Shown: piece after piece, positions 18,606-26,014 of the stretch
Numbering within the stretch: the stretch's first letter is position 1
How the letters are laid out: each line of letters opens with the position of its first letter
Source: Kitasatospora fiedleri
GTDB lineage: Bacteria; Actinomycetota; Actinomycetes; Streptomycetales; Streptomycetaceae
NCBI RefSeq assembly: GCF_948472415.1
Contig: NZ_OX419519.1
Span: 5,332,001-5,396,000 of the forward strand
Direction of reading: 5' to 3'
DNA length: 64,000 nt
The notes under the pieces: generated by a model
What the model was told of the DNA's origin: nothing
The model's database searches: none
Seen by the model: the letters and a program-made list of their open reading frames with translations, nothing else
Program-made: the position numbers and the translations under genes

Positions 18606-21314
18606 ATGGCCACACGAACGCCCGGAAGCGCCGCACGCACCAGCAAGCCCGGGCCGGCCAAGGGCGCGCCGGCCAAGAAGGCGCCCGCCAGGGCCGCCGC
18701 GGCCAAGGCGCCCGCCAGGAAGGCCCCGGCGAAGAAGGCCGCCCCGGCCCGGCGGGCCCCGGCCGCGCCGCCGCCCCCGCCGGCCCCGCCGAGGCGGCCG
18801 ATACTCTTCCGCGCCCTCCGCGCCCTCTGGCTGGGCCTGGCGCACCCGGTGGGCGCGCTGTTCCGCGGCTTCGGCCACGGCGCCCGCAACCTGCACCCCG
18901 AGCACCGCAAGGACGGCGTGGCGCTGCTGCTGCTGGCGCTGGCCCTGGTGACCGCCGCCGGGACGTGGTTCAGTCCGCAGGGCTGGCTCGGCGAGGCCGC
19001 CACCAACGTGGTCTCCGGCCTGTTCGGACGGCTCGACGTGCTGGTGCCGTTCCTGTTCGGCGCGCTCGCCGTCCGGCTGATGCGCCACCCCGAGCTCCCC
19101 GAGGCCAACGGCCGGATCGCGATCGGCCTGAGCACCCTGGTGGTCGGCGTCCTGGGCCTGGTGCACATCGGCTGCGGCGCGCCCGCGATGGGCGCCGGCG
19201 CCACGAAGATCCGGCAGGCCGGCGGGCTGATCGGCTGGGCCGCGTCCACCCCGATGATGGCCGCGGCCGGCCCGCCGCTGGCCGTCCCGCTGCTGCTGCT
19301 GGTCGCCTTCTTCGGCCTGCTGGTGGTCACCGCCACGCCCGTCAACCGCATCCCCGAGCGGCTGCGGCTGCTCGGCGTGCGCCTGGGCGTGGTCGAGCCG
19401 CTGCCCGGCGACCCGGAGGAGGCCGAGGCGTCCGACGCCGAGCGGGCCTACTCCACCGCCCCGCCCGAGGACGCCGACCCGGACGCGCTGCCGATCACCG
19501 TCGAGAGCGACGAGCTCTCCGCCCGCCGCCGGCGCCGCCGCCGCAAGGGCGAGGGCGACGGGGGCCTGGAGCCCACCGAGCCGCTCCCGCTGGAGAAGGA
19601 CCCGTACCAGACCCGGGACATCGCGGCCGGGGTCGCCGCCGACCTGGACGGCGCGCTGCTGTACGGGGTGCCCGGCTCGCCCGCGGTGGCCAGCATGATC
19701 GGCCAGGTCAAGGACAACACCGCGCCCCCGGAGGAGCCCTGGACGCCCGAGGTGCCCGCCGCCCGGGCCTCGGACACCCCGGCCGCCCCGGCCGCCCCCG
19801 AGGGCCACGGCGCCGCCCCGGCCCGGATGGAGCAGCTCCGGCTCTCCGGCGACGTCACCTACGCGCTGCCCCCGCTGGACCTGCTGGAGCGCGGCGCCCC
19901 GGCCAAGGCCCGGTCCCAGACCAACGACGACGTGGTGGCCCAACTCAGCGGCGTGTTCGCCGAGTTCAAGGTCGACGCGCGGGTCACCGGCTTCACCCGC
20001 GGCCCGACGGTGACCCGCTACGAGGTCGAGCTCGGTCCCGCCGTGAAGGTCGAGCGGATCACCGCGCTGGCGAAGAACATCGCCTACGCGGTGGCCACCC
20101 CCGACGTGCGGATCATCTCGCCGATCCCCGGCAAGTCCGCGGTCGGCGTGGAGATCCCCAACCGGGACCGGGAGATGGTCACCCTCGGCGACCTGCTGCG
20201 CTCGCGCACCGCCGCCGAGGACACCCACCCGATGGTGGTCGGCATGGGCAAGGACGTCGAGGGCCACACCGTGATGGCCAACCTGGCGAAGATGCCGCAC
20301 GTCCTGGTGGCCGGCGCCACCGGCGCGGGCAAGTCCTCCTGCATCAACTGCCTGATCACCTCGGTGCTGGTGCGCGCCACCCCCGACGAGGTCCGGATGG
20401 TGCTGGTCGACCCCAAGCGGGTCGAGCTGACCGCGTACGAGGGCATCCCGCACCTGATCACGCCGATCATCACCAACCCGAAGAAGGCCGCCGAGGCGCT
20501 CCAGTGGGTGGTGCGCGAGATGGACATGCGCTACGACGACCTGGCGGCCTACGGCTTCCGGCACGTCGACGACTTCAACGCCGCCGTCCGGGCCGGCACC
20601 GTGCAGCCGCCGCCGGGCAGCGAGCGCGAGCTGTCGCCCTACCCGTACCTGCTGGTGATCGTCGACGAGCTGGCCGACCTGATGATGGTCGCCCCGCGCG
20701 ACGTCGAGGACTCGGTGGTCCGGATCACCCAGCTCGCCCGCGCCGCCGGCATCCACCTGGTGCTGGCCACCCAGCGCCCCTCGGTGGACGTGGTCACCGG
20801 CCTGATCAAGGCCAACGTGCCGTCCCGGCTGGCCTTCGCCACCTCGGCGATGGCCGACTCCCGGGTCATCCTCGACCAGCCCGGCGCGGAGAAGCTGATC
20901 GGCAAGGGCGACGCGCTGTTCCTGCCGATGGGCGCCTCCAAGCCGGTCCGGATGCAGGGCGCCTTCGTCACCGAGGCGGAGATCGCCAAGATCGTCCAGC
21001 ACTGCAAGGACCAGCTGGCCGCCCGCTACCGCGACGACGTGGTGGTCGGCGGCGGCCCCAAGAAGGAGATCGACGAGGAGATCGGCGACGACCTCGACCT
21101 GCTGATCCAGGCCGCCGAGCTGGTCGTCACCACCCAGTTCGGCTCGACCTCGATGCTCCAGCGCAAGCTGCGGGTCGGCTTCGCCAAGGCGGGCCGGCTG
21201 ATGGACCTGATGGAGTCCCGCGGCATCGTCGGCCCCAGCGAGGGCTCCAAGGCCCGCGACGTGCTGGTCAAGCCGGACGAACTGGACGGTGTACTGGTGA
21301 CCCTCCGGGGGTAG
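18606..21314 (+). CDS. ftsK: FtsK/SpoIIIE DNA translocase
   Basis: FtsK is a septal ATP-driven DNA pump that clears chromosomes from closing sporulation septa. The N-terminal 60 residues are Ala/Lys/Pro-rich. Membrane helices occupy about residues 100-250, followed by an acidic linker, the motor with Walker A (AGATGAGKSSCIN, K576) and Walker B (YLLVIVDELADLMMV), then the gamma DNA-recognition domain (TSMLQRKLRVGFAKAGRLMD). Length 902 aa is normal for streptomycetes. ATG 18606 is preferred because of TAGGCT 7 nt upstream. The gene follows osaB directly, as in S. coelicolor. Confidence 0.95.
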   Translation: MATRTPGSAARTSKPGPAKGAPAKKAPARAAAAKAPARKAPAKKAAPARRAPAAPPPPPAPPRRPILFRALRALWLGLAHPVGALFRGFGHGARNLHPEHRKDGVALLLLALALVTAAGTWFSPQGWLGEAATNVVSGLFGRLDVLVPFLFGALAVRLMRHPELPEANGRIAIGLSTLVVGVLGLVHIGCGAPAMGAGATKIRQAGGLIGWAASTPMMAAAGPPLAVPLLLLVAFFGLLVVTATPVNRIPERLRLLGVRLGVVEPLPGDPEEAEASDAERAYSTAPPEDADPDALPITVESDELSARRRRRRRKGEGDGGLEPTEPLPLEKDPYQTRDIAAGVAADLDGALLYGVPGSPAVASMIGQVKDNTAPPEEPWTPEVPAARASDTPAAPAAPEGHGAAPARMEQLRLSGDVTYALPPLDLLERGAPAKARSQTNDDVVAQLSGVFAEFKVDARVTGFTRGPTVTRYEVELGPAVKVERITALAKNIAYAVATPDVRIISPIPGKSAVGVEIPNRDREMVTLGDLLRSRTAAEDTHPMVVGMGKDVEGHTVMANLAKMPHVLVAGATGAGKSSCINCLITSVLVRATPDEVRMVLVDPKRVELTAYEGIPHLITPIITNPKKAAEALQWVVREMDMRYDDLAAYGFRHVDDFNAAVRAGTVQPPPGSERELSPYPYLLVIVDELADLMMVAPRDVEDSVVRITQLARAAGIHLVLATQRPSVDVVTGLIKANVPSRLAFATSAMADSRVILDQPGAEKLIGKGDALFLPMGASKPVRMQGAFVTEAEIAKIVQHCKDQLAARYRDDVVVGGGPKKEIDEEIGDDLDLLIQAAELVVTTQFGSTSMLQRKLRVGFAKAGRLMDLMESRGIVGPSEGSKARDVLVKPDELDGVLVTLRG

Positions 21315-21425
21315 GCGGCGGGCGGCCGCACGACCGGAGACCGCGGTGACCGCCCGTCAAGTTCTGTTGCGAGACTGTGGCACGTTCGGGCCCCCTCCGG
21401 TTGAGAAACGTTCCGCCCCCACCCC

Positions 21426-21431
21426 TAGACT
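21426..21431 (+). promoter_or_regulatory. -10 element upstream of rodZ
   Basis: TAGACT would start transcription near 21438, giving a leader of about 34 nt that contains a GAAAGG ribosome-binding site before GTG 21472. Confidence 0.4.
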
Positions 21432-21471
21432 GGTGCTTCAGCAGGTGGCCTCCGCTCGAAAGGCGTGCCCA

Positions 21472-22329
21472 GTGACCATCGGCAAGTCCCCCCGCAGTTC
21501 CGCCCCCGACGCCTCCGCGCCCGCCGCCGCCGAGGAGCCGAGCCGTACCGCCGGCGGGCCGAGCATCGGGCGGCTGCTCGCCAGGGCCCGGATCGACGCG
21601 GGCCTGACGGTCGACCAGGTCAGCACCCGGACCAGAATCCGGGTGCCGATCGTGCACGCCATCGAGTCCGACGACTTCGACCGCTGCGGCGGCGCCTTCT
21701 ACGCCCGCGGCCACCTGCGGCTGCTGGCCCGCGAGGTCGGCCTGGACGGCGAGGCGCTGGTCGCCCGCTACGACGCCGAGCACGGCGGGGCGCCCGCGCC
21801 GACCGCCGGCCAGCTGATCGACTCCGGCCCGATCAAGGTCAAGGACCACAACCGGCCGAACTGGACCGCCGCGATGGTGGTGGCGATCCTCGCCGTGGTC
21901 ATGCTGATCGGCTACAACCTGGTCGGCTCCTCGTCCTCCGGCGGCGACCAGCCCGGCGCGGCCAGCGCCCCGCTGCCCTCCGGCGTCCCCGCCCCGGCCA
22001 CCGCCTCCCCGTCCGCGCAGCCGCCGGCCCCCGAGAGCAGCGTCGCCGCGATCGCCGCCGCGCCCGCCGACAAGGTCACCGTCAAGCTGGTCGCCGGGTC
22101 GGACAAGAGCTGGGTCACCGCCAAGGACGGCAACGGCAAGTCGCTCTACTCCAACAACCTGGAAGCCGGCCAGGACCAGACCTTCACCGACGCCAAGAAG
22201 ATCACCCTGGTGATCGGCAACGCCGGGGCCGTCCACCTGTTCGTCAACGGCAAGGACCTCGGCCCGGCCGGCCAGGACGGCCAGGTCGTGCACCTCACCT
22301 ACACCCCGGGCGACCCGCAGGCGGGCTGA
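21472..22329 (+). CDS. rodZ: RodZ-like cytoskeletal protein (HTH_25, TM, DUF4115)
   Basis: Residues about 28-100 form the RodZ helix-turn-helix (IGRLLARARIDAGLTVDQVS, TRIRVPIVHAIESDDF, FYARGHLRLLAREVGL). One membrane helix follows at about 130-150 (AAMVVAILAVVMLIGYNLVG), then a Pro/Ala/Ser linker and a periplasmic C-terminal DUF4115 domain. RodZ anchors MreB to the membrane. Streptomycetes use MreB mainly for the spore wall. GTG 21472 lies just before the conserved part. It sits between ftsK and rimO, as is usual in this group. Confidence 0.88.
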   Translation: MTIGKSPRSSAPDASAPAAAEEPSRTAGGPSIGRLLARARIDAGLTVDQVSTRTRIRVPIVHAIESDDFDRCGGAFYARGHLRLLAREVGLDGEALVARYDAEHGGAPAPTAGQLIDSGPIKVKDHNRPNWTAAMVVAILAVVMLIGYNLVGSSSSGGDQPGAASAPLPSGVPAPATASPSAQPPAPESSVAAIAAAPADKVTVKLVAGSDKSWVTAKDGNGKSLYSNNLEAGQDQTFTDAKKITLVIGNAGAVHLFVNGKDLGPAGQDGQVVHLTYTPGDPQAG

Positions 22330-22358
22330 ACCGGGACGATCCGCCCGCCGAAGCGAAC

Positions 22359-22404
22359 CGCGCGCCCTCCGGAGGGAACTCCACCGGGGGGCGCGCGTTA
22401 ATCT
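22359..22404 (+). promoter_or_regulatory. rodZ terminator hairpin fused to the rimO -10 element
   Basis: CGCGCGCCC (22359-22367) pairs with GGGCGCGCG (22389-22397), followed by TTAATCTT. The TAATCT (22399-22404) is also a good -10, exactly 7 nt before the rimO ATG, suggesting a leaderless rimO transcript. Confidence 0.55.
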
Positions 22405-22411
22405 TGGCGTC

Positions 22412-23884
22412 ATGCCTGAAACCCGCACTGTCGCCCTGGTCACGCTCGGATGCGCCCGCAACGAGGTCGACTCCGAGGAACTCGCCGGGCGACTGGAGGC
22501 CGACGGCTGGCGGCTGGTGGACGACGCCAGCGAGGCCGACGTCGCCGTCGTCAACACCTGCGGATTCGTCGAGGCCGCCAAGAAGGACTCCGTCGACGCC
22601 CTGCTGGAGGCCAACGACCTCAAGGGGCACGGCCGCACCCAGGCCGTGGTCGCCGTCGGCTGCATGGCCGAGCGCTACGGCAAGGAACTCGCCGACGCCC
22701 TCCCCGAGGCCGACGGCGTGCTCGGCTTCGACGACTACGCCGACATCTCCACCCGCCTGAACACCATCCTCTCCGGCGGCCACGTCGAGGCCCACACCCC
22801 CCGCGACCGCCGCAAGCTGCTCCCGCTCACCCCGGTCGAGCGGCAGGCCGCCGCCGCCGAGATCGCGCTGCCCGGCCACGGCGCCCCCGCGGACCTCCCC
22901 GACGGCCTGGCCCCCGCCTCCGGCCCGCGCACCCTGCGCAAGCGGCTGGACGACGCCCCGGTCGCCTCGATCAAGCTCGCCTCCGGGTGCGACCGCCGCT
23001 GCTCGTTCTGCGCCATCCCGGCCTTCCGCGGCTCCTTCATCTCCCGCCGCCCCGGCGACGTGCTGGGCGAGGCCGTCTGGCTGGCCGGGCAGGGCGTGCG
23101 CGAGGTGGTCCTGGTCTCCGAGAACAACACCTCCTACGGCAAGGACCTCGGCGACATCCGCCTGCTGGAGACCCTGCTGAGCGAGATCGCCGCCGTCGAG
23201 GGCATCGAGCGGGTCCGGGTCAGCTACCTGCAGCCCGCCGAGATGCGCCCCGGCCTGATCGACGTGATGACCGGGACCGACAAGGTCGTGCCCTACTTCG
23301 ACCTGTCCTTCCAGCACTCCGCGCCCGCCGTGCTGCGCCGGATGCGCCGCTTCGGCTCCACCGAGCAGTTCCTCGGCCTGCTGGAGACGATCCGGGCCAA
23401 GGCCCCCGGGGCCGGCGCCCGCTCCAACTTCATCGTGGGCTTCCCCGGCGAGACCGAGGAGGACTTCGCGGAGCTGGAACGGTTCGTCACCCACGCCGGC
23501 CTCGACGCCATCGGCGTCTTCGGCTACTCCGACGAGGACGGCACCGAGGCGGCCGGCTACGACGGCAAGCTCGACCAGGACGTCGTCGACGACCGCGTCG
23601 CCCGGCTCTCCAAGCTCGCCGAGGAGCTCACCGCGCAGCGCGCCGAACAGCGGGTCGGCAGCGAGGTGACGGTGCTGGTCGAGTCGGTCGAGGACGGGGT
23701 GGTCGAGGGCCGGGCCGCCCACCAGGCCCCGGAGACCGACGGCCTGACCACCCTGCTCGGTGTCGAGGACGCGGTGGTCGGCCGGTTCTACCGGGCCACG
23801 GTGACCGGCACCGAGGGCGTCGACCTGGTCGCCGAGGCCGTCGGGGCCGTCGAGGTCCAGCAGCTCGCCGGAGCCGACGTATGA
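22412..23884 (+). CDS. rimO: Ribosomal protein S12 methylthiotransferase RimO
   Basis: A radical SAM enzyme that adds a methylthio group to the conserved Asp of ribosomal protein S12. The N-terminal UPF0004 domain has its cysteines in VTLGCARNEVDSE, VVNTCGFVE and VAVGCMAERYG. The radical SAM motif is CDRRCSFC (about residues 194-201), and a TRAM domain closes the protein (VTVLVESVEDGVVEGRA). At 490 aa it is slightly long for the family. It overlaps pgsA by 4 nt (ATGA). A -10-like TAATCT precedes the ATG by 7 nt. It is distinguished from MiaB, present further downstream, by the LGCARNEVDSE signature. Confidence 0.95.
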   Translation: MPETRTVALVTLGCARNEVDSEELAGRLEADGWRLVDDASEADVAVVNTCGFVEAAKKDSVDALLEANDLKGHGRTQAVVAVGCMAERYGKELADALPEADGVLGFDDYADISTRLNTILSGGHVEAHTPRDRRKLLPLTPVERQAAAAEIALPGHGAPADLPDGLAPASGPRTLRKRLDDAPVASIKLASGCDRRCSFCAIPAFRGSFISRRPGDVLGEAVWLAGQGVREVVLVSENNTSYGKDLGDIRLLETLLSEIAAVEGIERVRVSYLQPAEMRPGLIDVMTGTDKVVPYFDLSFQHSAPAVLRRMRRFGSTEQFLGLLETIRAKAPGAGARSNFIVGFPGETEEDFAELERFVTHAGLDAIGVFGYSDEDGTEAAGYDGKLDQDVVDDRVARLSKLAEELTAQRAEQRVGSEVTVLVESVEDGVVEGRAAHQAPETDGLTTLLGVEDAVVGRFYRATVTGTEGVDLVAEAVGAVEVQQLAGADV

Positions 23885-24513
23885 CGAAGGGGCCGGGCGC
23901 CCCGGCCGCCACCCGGCCGACCCCGGCGGCCGTCCCGCCGCAGCCCGGCGTGTGGAACATCGCCAACGTGCTGACCATGTTCCGGCTGGTGCTCGTCCCG
24001 GTCTTCGCCGCGCTGCTGTTCGCCGACGGCGGCCACGACCCGAAGTGGCGGGCCCTCGCCTGGGCGGCCTTCGCCGTCGCGATGATCACCGACGTCTTCG
24101 ACGGCGCGCTGGCCCGCAGCAAGGGCCTGGTCACCGACTTCGGCCGGATCGCCGACCCGATCGCCGACAAGGCGATCATGGGCACCGGCCTGATCGGCCT
24201 GTCCCTGCTCGGCGACCTGCCCTGGTGGATCACCGTGGTCATCCTGGCCCGGGAGATCGGCATCACCCTGATGCGGTTCTGGGTGATCCGCTACGCCGTC
24301 ATCCCGGCCAGCCGCGGCGGCAAGGTCAAGACGCTCGCCCAGGGCACCGCGGTCGGCATGTACGTCCTGGTGCTCACCGGGCCGCTGGCCACTGCCCGGG
24401 CCGTGGTGATGGGCGTCGCGGTCCTCCTCACCCTGGCCACCGGCCTCGACTACCTGCTCCAGGCCGTCCGGCTGCGCCGCGAGGGCATCGCCCGGGAGCG
24501 CCGCGGTGGGTGA
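23881..24513 (+). CDS. pgsA: CDP-diacylglycerol-glycerol-3-phosphate 3-phosphatidyltransferase
   Basis: An integral membrane enzyme that makes phosphatidylglycerol phosphate from CDP-diacylglycerol and glycerol-3-phosphate. The CDP-alcohol phosphatidyltransferase signature DGxxAR-x8-GxxxDxxxD is intact (DGALARSKG then GRIADPIAD, about residues 70-95). The opening NIANVLTMFRLVLVPVFA is typical of PgsA. About five membrane helices are visible. The ATG overlaps the rimO stop, and the 3' end overlaps pncC by 8 nt, so translation is coupled. Confidence 0.93.
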   Translation: MTKGPGAPAATRPTPAAVPPQPGVWNIANVLTMFRLVLVPVFAALLFADGGHDPKWRALAWAAFAVAMITDVFDGALARSKGLVTDFGRIADPIADKAIMGTGLIGLSLLGDLPWWITVVILAREIGITLMRFWVIRYAVIPASRGGKVKTLAQGTAVGMYVLVLTGPLATARAVVMGVAVLLTLATGLDYLLQAVRLRREGIARERRGG

Positions 24514-24994
24514 GCCCGGCACCGCGGCGGCCCGGGCGCTGGCCGCGCTGCGGGCCGACGGCGCCACCCTGGCCGTCGCCGAGTCCCTCACCGGCGGGCT
24601 GCTGGCCGCCGCCCTGGTCGGCGTCCCCGGGGCCTCCGCGGTCTTCCGGGGCTCGGTCACCGCGTACGCCACCGACCTCAAGTCCGCCCTGCTCGGCGTC
24701 GACGAGGGCCTGCTGGACGTGTCCGGCCCGGTCCACCCCGTGGTGGCCCGGCAGATGGCCGAGGGCGTCCGCCGGCTGCTCGGCGCCGACTGGGCGCTGG
24801 CCACCACCGGCGTGGCCGGGCCCGAGCCGCAGGACGGGCAGCCGGTCGGCACCGTGTACGTGGCCCTGGCCGGACCGGCGGGAACAGAAGCGCTCCCGCT
24901 CCGGTTGTCGGGTGGGCGTGACACGATCCGGCAGGGTTCGGTGGACGCCGCGCTGGAGCTGCTGCTGCGGCGCCTGGCGTCCCGCCCCGGCTGA
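24506..24994 (+). CDS. pncC: Nicotinamide-nucleotide amidohydrolase PncC (CinA C-terminal domain)
   Basis: PncC deamidates nicotinamide mononucleotide to nicotinate mononucleotide for NAD recycling. The 162-aa protein is only the CinA C-terminal domain: AVAESLTGGLLAAALVGVPG, GSVTAYATDLKSALLGV and ALATTGVAGPEPQDGQPVGT are diagnostic. It starts at GTG within the end of pgsA. The rimO-pgsA-pncC-clgR order is conserved in many actinobacteria. Confidence 0.92.
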   Translation: MGEPGTAAARALAALRADGATLAVAESLTGGLLAAALVGVPGASAVFRGSVTAYATDLKSALLGVDEGLLDVSGPVHPVVARQMAEGVRRLLGADWALATTGVAGPEPQDGQPVGTVYVALAGPAGTEALPLRLSGGRDTIRQGSVDAALELLLRRLASRPG

Positions 24995-25311
24995 GCTTCG
25001 CCGAAAGACCCGGTGCGGCGGGCCGAAAACCCGGGAACCCACCGCACCCGCCGGGGGAACGTGTTACACCGGATGCTCCGGCCGGGCGGGGCCCCGCCGG
25101 GAGGCACATCCGTCGACCCGGCGTCGACCGCGCGTCCGGAGCCGGACATCTGCCCGTCACGGGTGGTTCGACGGCCCCGGCGGGGAAGAAACAGGGAGGG
25201 GGCGCCTTGCAGCCCAGAGTGAACACGACCCCGGTCCCGGCACGGGATGCTGGCAAGGCGGTACGGTGGGGTCGTGACATCTCGATCCGCAGTCCGAGGA
25301 GGGAGGCACCG
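24995..25311 (+). promoter_or_regulatory. clgR upstream region
   Basis: 317 nt without a supported gene. A GC palindrome, GGCGGGGCCCCGCC (25085-25098 region), may terminate the pncC transcript. TACGGT at 25262-25267 is a candidate -10 and would give a leader of about 38 nt with GGAGGG before clgR. I find no clean ClgR box here, although ClgR homologues autoregulate. Confidence 0.3.
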
Positions 25312-25680
25312 ATGATTCTGCTCCGTCGCCTGCTGGGCGATGTGCTGCGTCGGCAGCGCCAGCGCCAGGGCCGCACACTCCGCGAGGTGTCGGCAGCTGC
25401 CAGGGTTTCGCTCGGGTACCTCTCCGAGGTCGAGCGGGGTCAGAAGGAGGCGTCCTCCGAGCTGCTCTCCGCCATCTGCGACGCGCTCGACGTGCGGATG
25501 TCGGAGGTCATGCGGGAGGTCAGCGACGAACTGTCGCTCGCCGAACTTGCGGCGATGGCGACACTCTCGGAGGGTGATCTGCTGAGGCCGGTGCTCGAAC
25601 CGGTTCCGCTGCCGGCACCCGGCGTCGACCGGTCCGGGTCCATCTCGCCCAAGGCGGCGATGGACGTGGTGGCGGCCTGA
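25312..25680 (+). CDS. clgR: ClgR-type HTH transcriptional regulator of clp genes
   Basis: This Cro/C1-type HTH protein (RLLGDVLRRQRQRQGRTLRE, AARVSLGYLSEVERGQKEAS, LLSAICDALDVRMSEVMREV) matches ClgR, which activates clpP1P2, clpC and lon in actinobacteria. The last residues are VVAA. In S. lividans a C-terminal Ala-Ala makes ClgR a substrate of the ClpP proteases it induces, giving negative feedback. ATG 25312 follows GGAGGG. Length 122 aa is typical, and it lies after pncC as in relatives. Confidence 0.9.
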   Translation: MILLRRLLGDVLRRQRQRQGRTLREVSAAARVSLGYLSEVERGQKEASSELLSAICDALDVRMSEVMREVSDELSLAELAAMATLSEGDLLRPVLEPVPLPAPGVDRSGSISPKAAMDVVAA

Positions 25681-25692
25681 CCGGACCTCGTC

Positions 25693-25712
25693 CGCCCCGC
25701 CACCGCGGGGCG
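25693..25712 (+). terminator. Short hairpin after clgR
   Basis: CGCCCCGC-CACC-GCGGGGCG forms an 8-bp stem with a 4-nt loop, 12 nt after the clgR stop. It may attenuate transcription into the small gene that follows. Confidence 0.5.
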
Positions 25713-25732
25713 CCGGGTGAAGGAGGGCCACG

Positions 25733-25993
25733 ATGCGGAGTGCGCGCAGTGCGCTGCTGCTCGGTGCGACGGCACTGGTCGGTCTGGGCCTGATACTGCT
25801 GCTGAGGGGCGGCACCGCGATACACGGCGGTGCCGCCCTCGGCATGCTCGCGGCCGGCTGGTGGGGGGCGGGGCTGATCCCGGTGCACACCAGGCTGGTG
25901 CCGGAACCCGGGAAACGGGGGGACACCCCGGACGCCGGGAACCCCCCGCCGCCGGGGCCGCCCGGGGCGGGGAGCCCTCCCTCGGACGGGTGA
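25733..25993 (+). CDS. Small two-helix membrane protein (86 aa), unknown
   Basis: ATG 25733 has GAAGGAGG 7-8 nt upstream. Two hydrophobic helices (SALLLGATALVGLGLILLL and GAALGMLAAGWWGAGLIPV) are joined by a short turn, then comes a Pro/Gly-rich cytoplasmic tail. I do not recognise the family. It follows clgR by 52 nt and is convergent with lhr. Confidence 0.75.
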   Translation: MRSARSALLLGATALVGLGLILLLRGGTAIHGGAALGMLAAGWWGAGLIPVHTRLVPEPGKRGDTPDAGNPPPPGPPGAGSPPSDG

Positions 25994-26014
25994 ACCGCCC
26001 GCGCCCCGCCCCCG

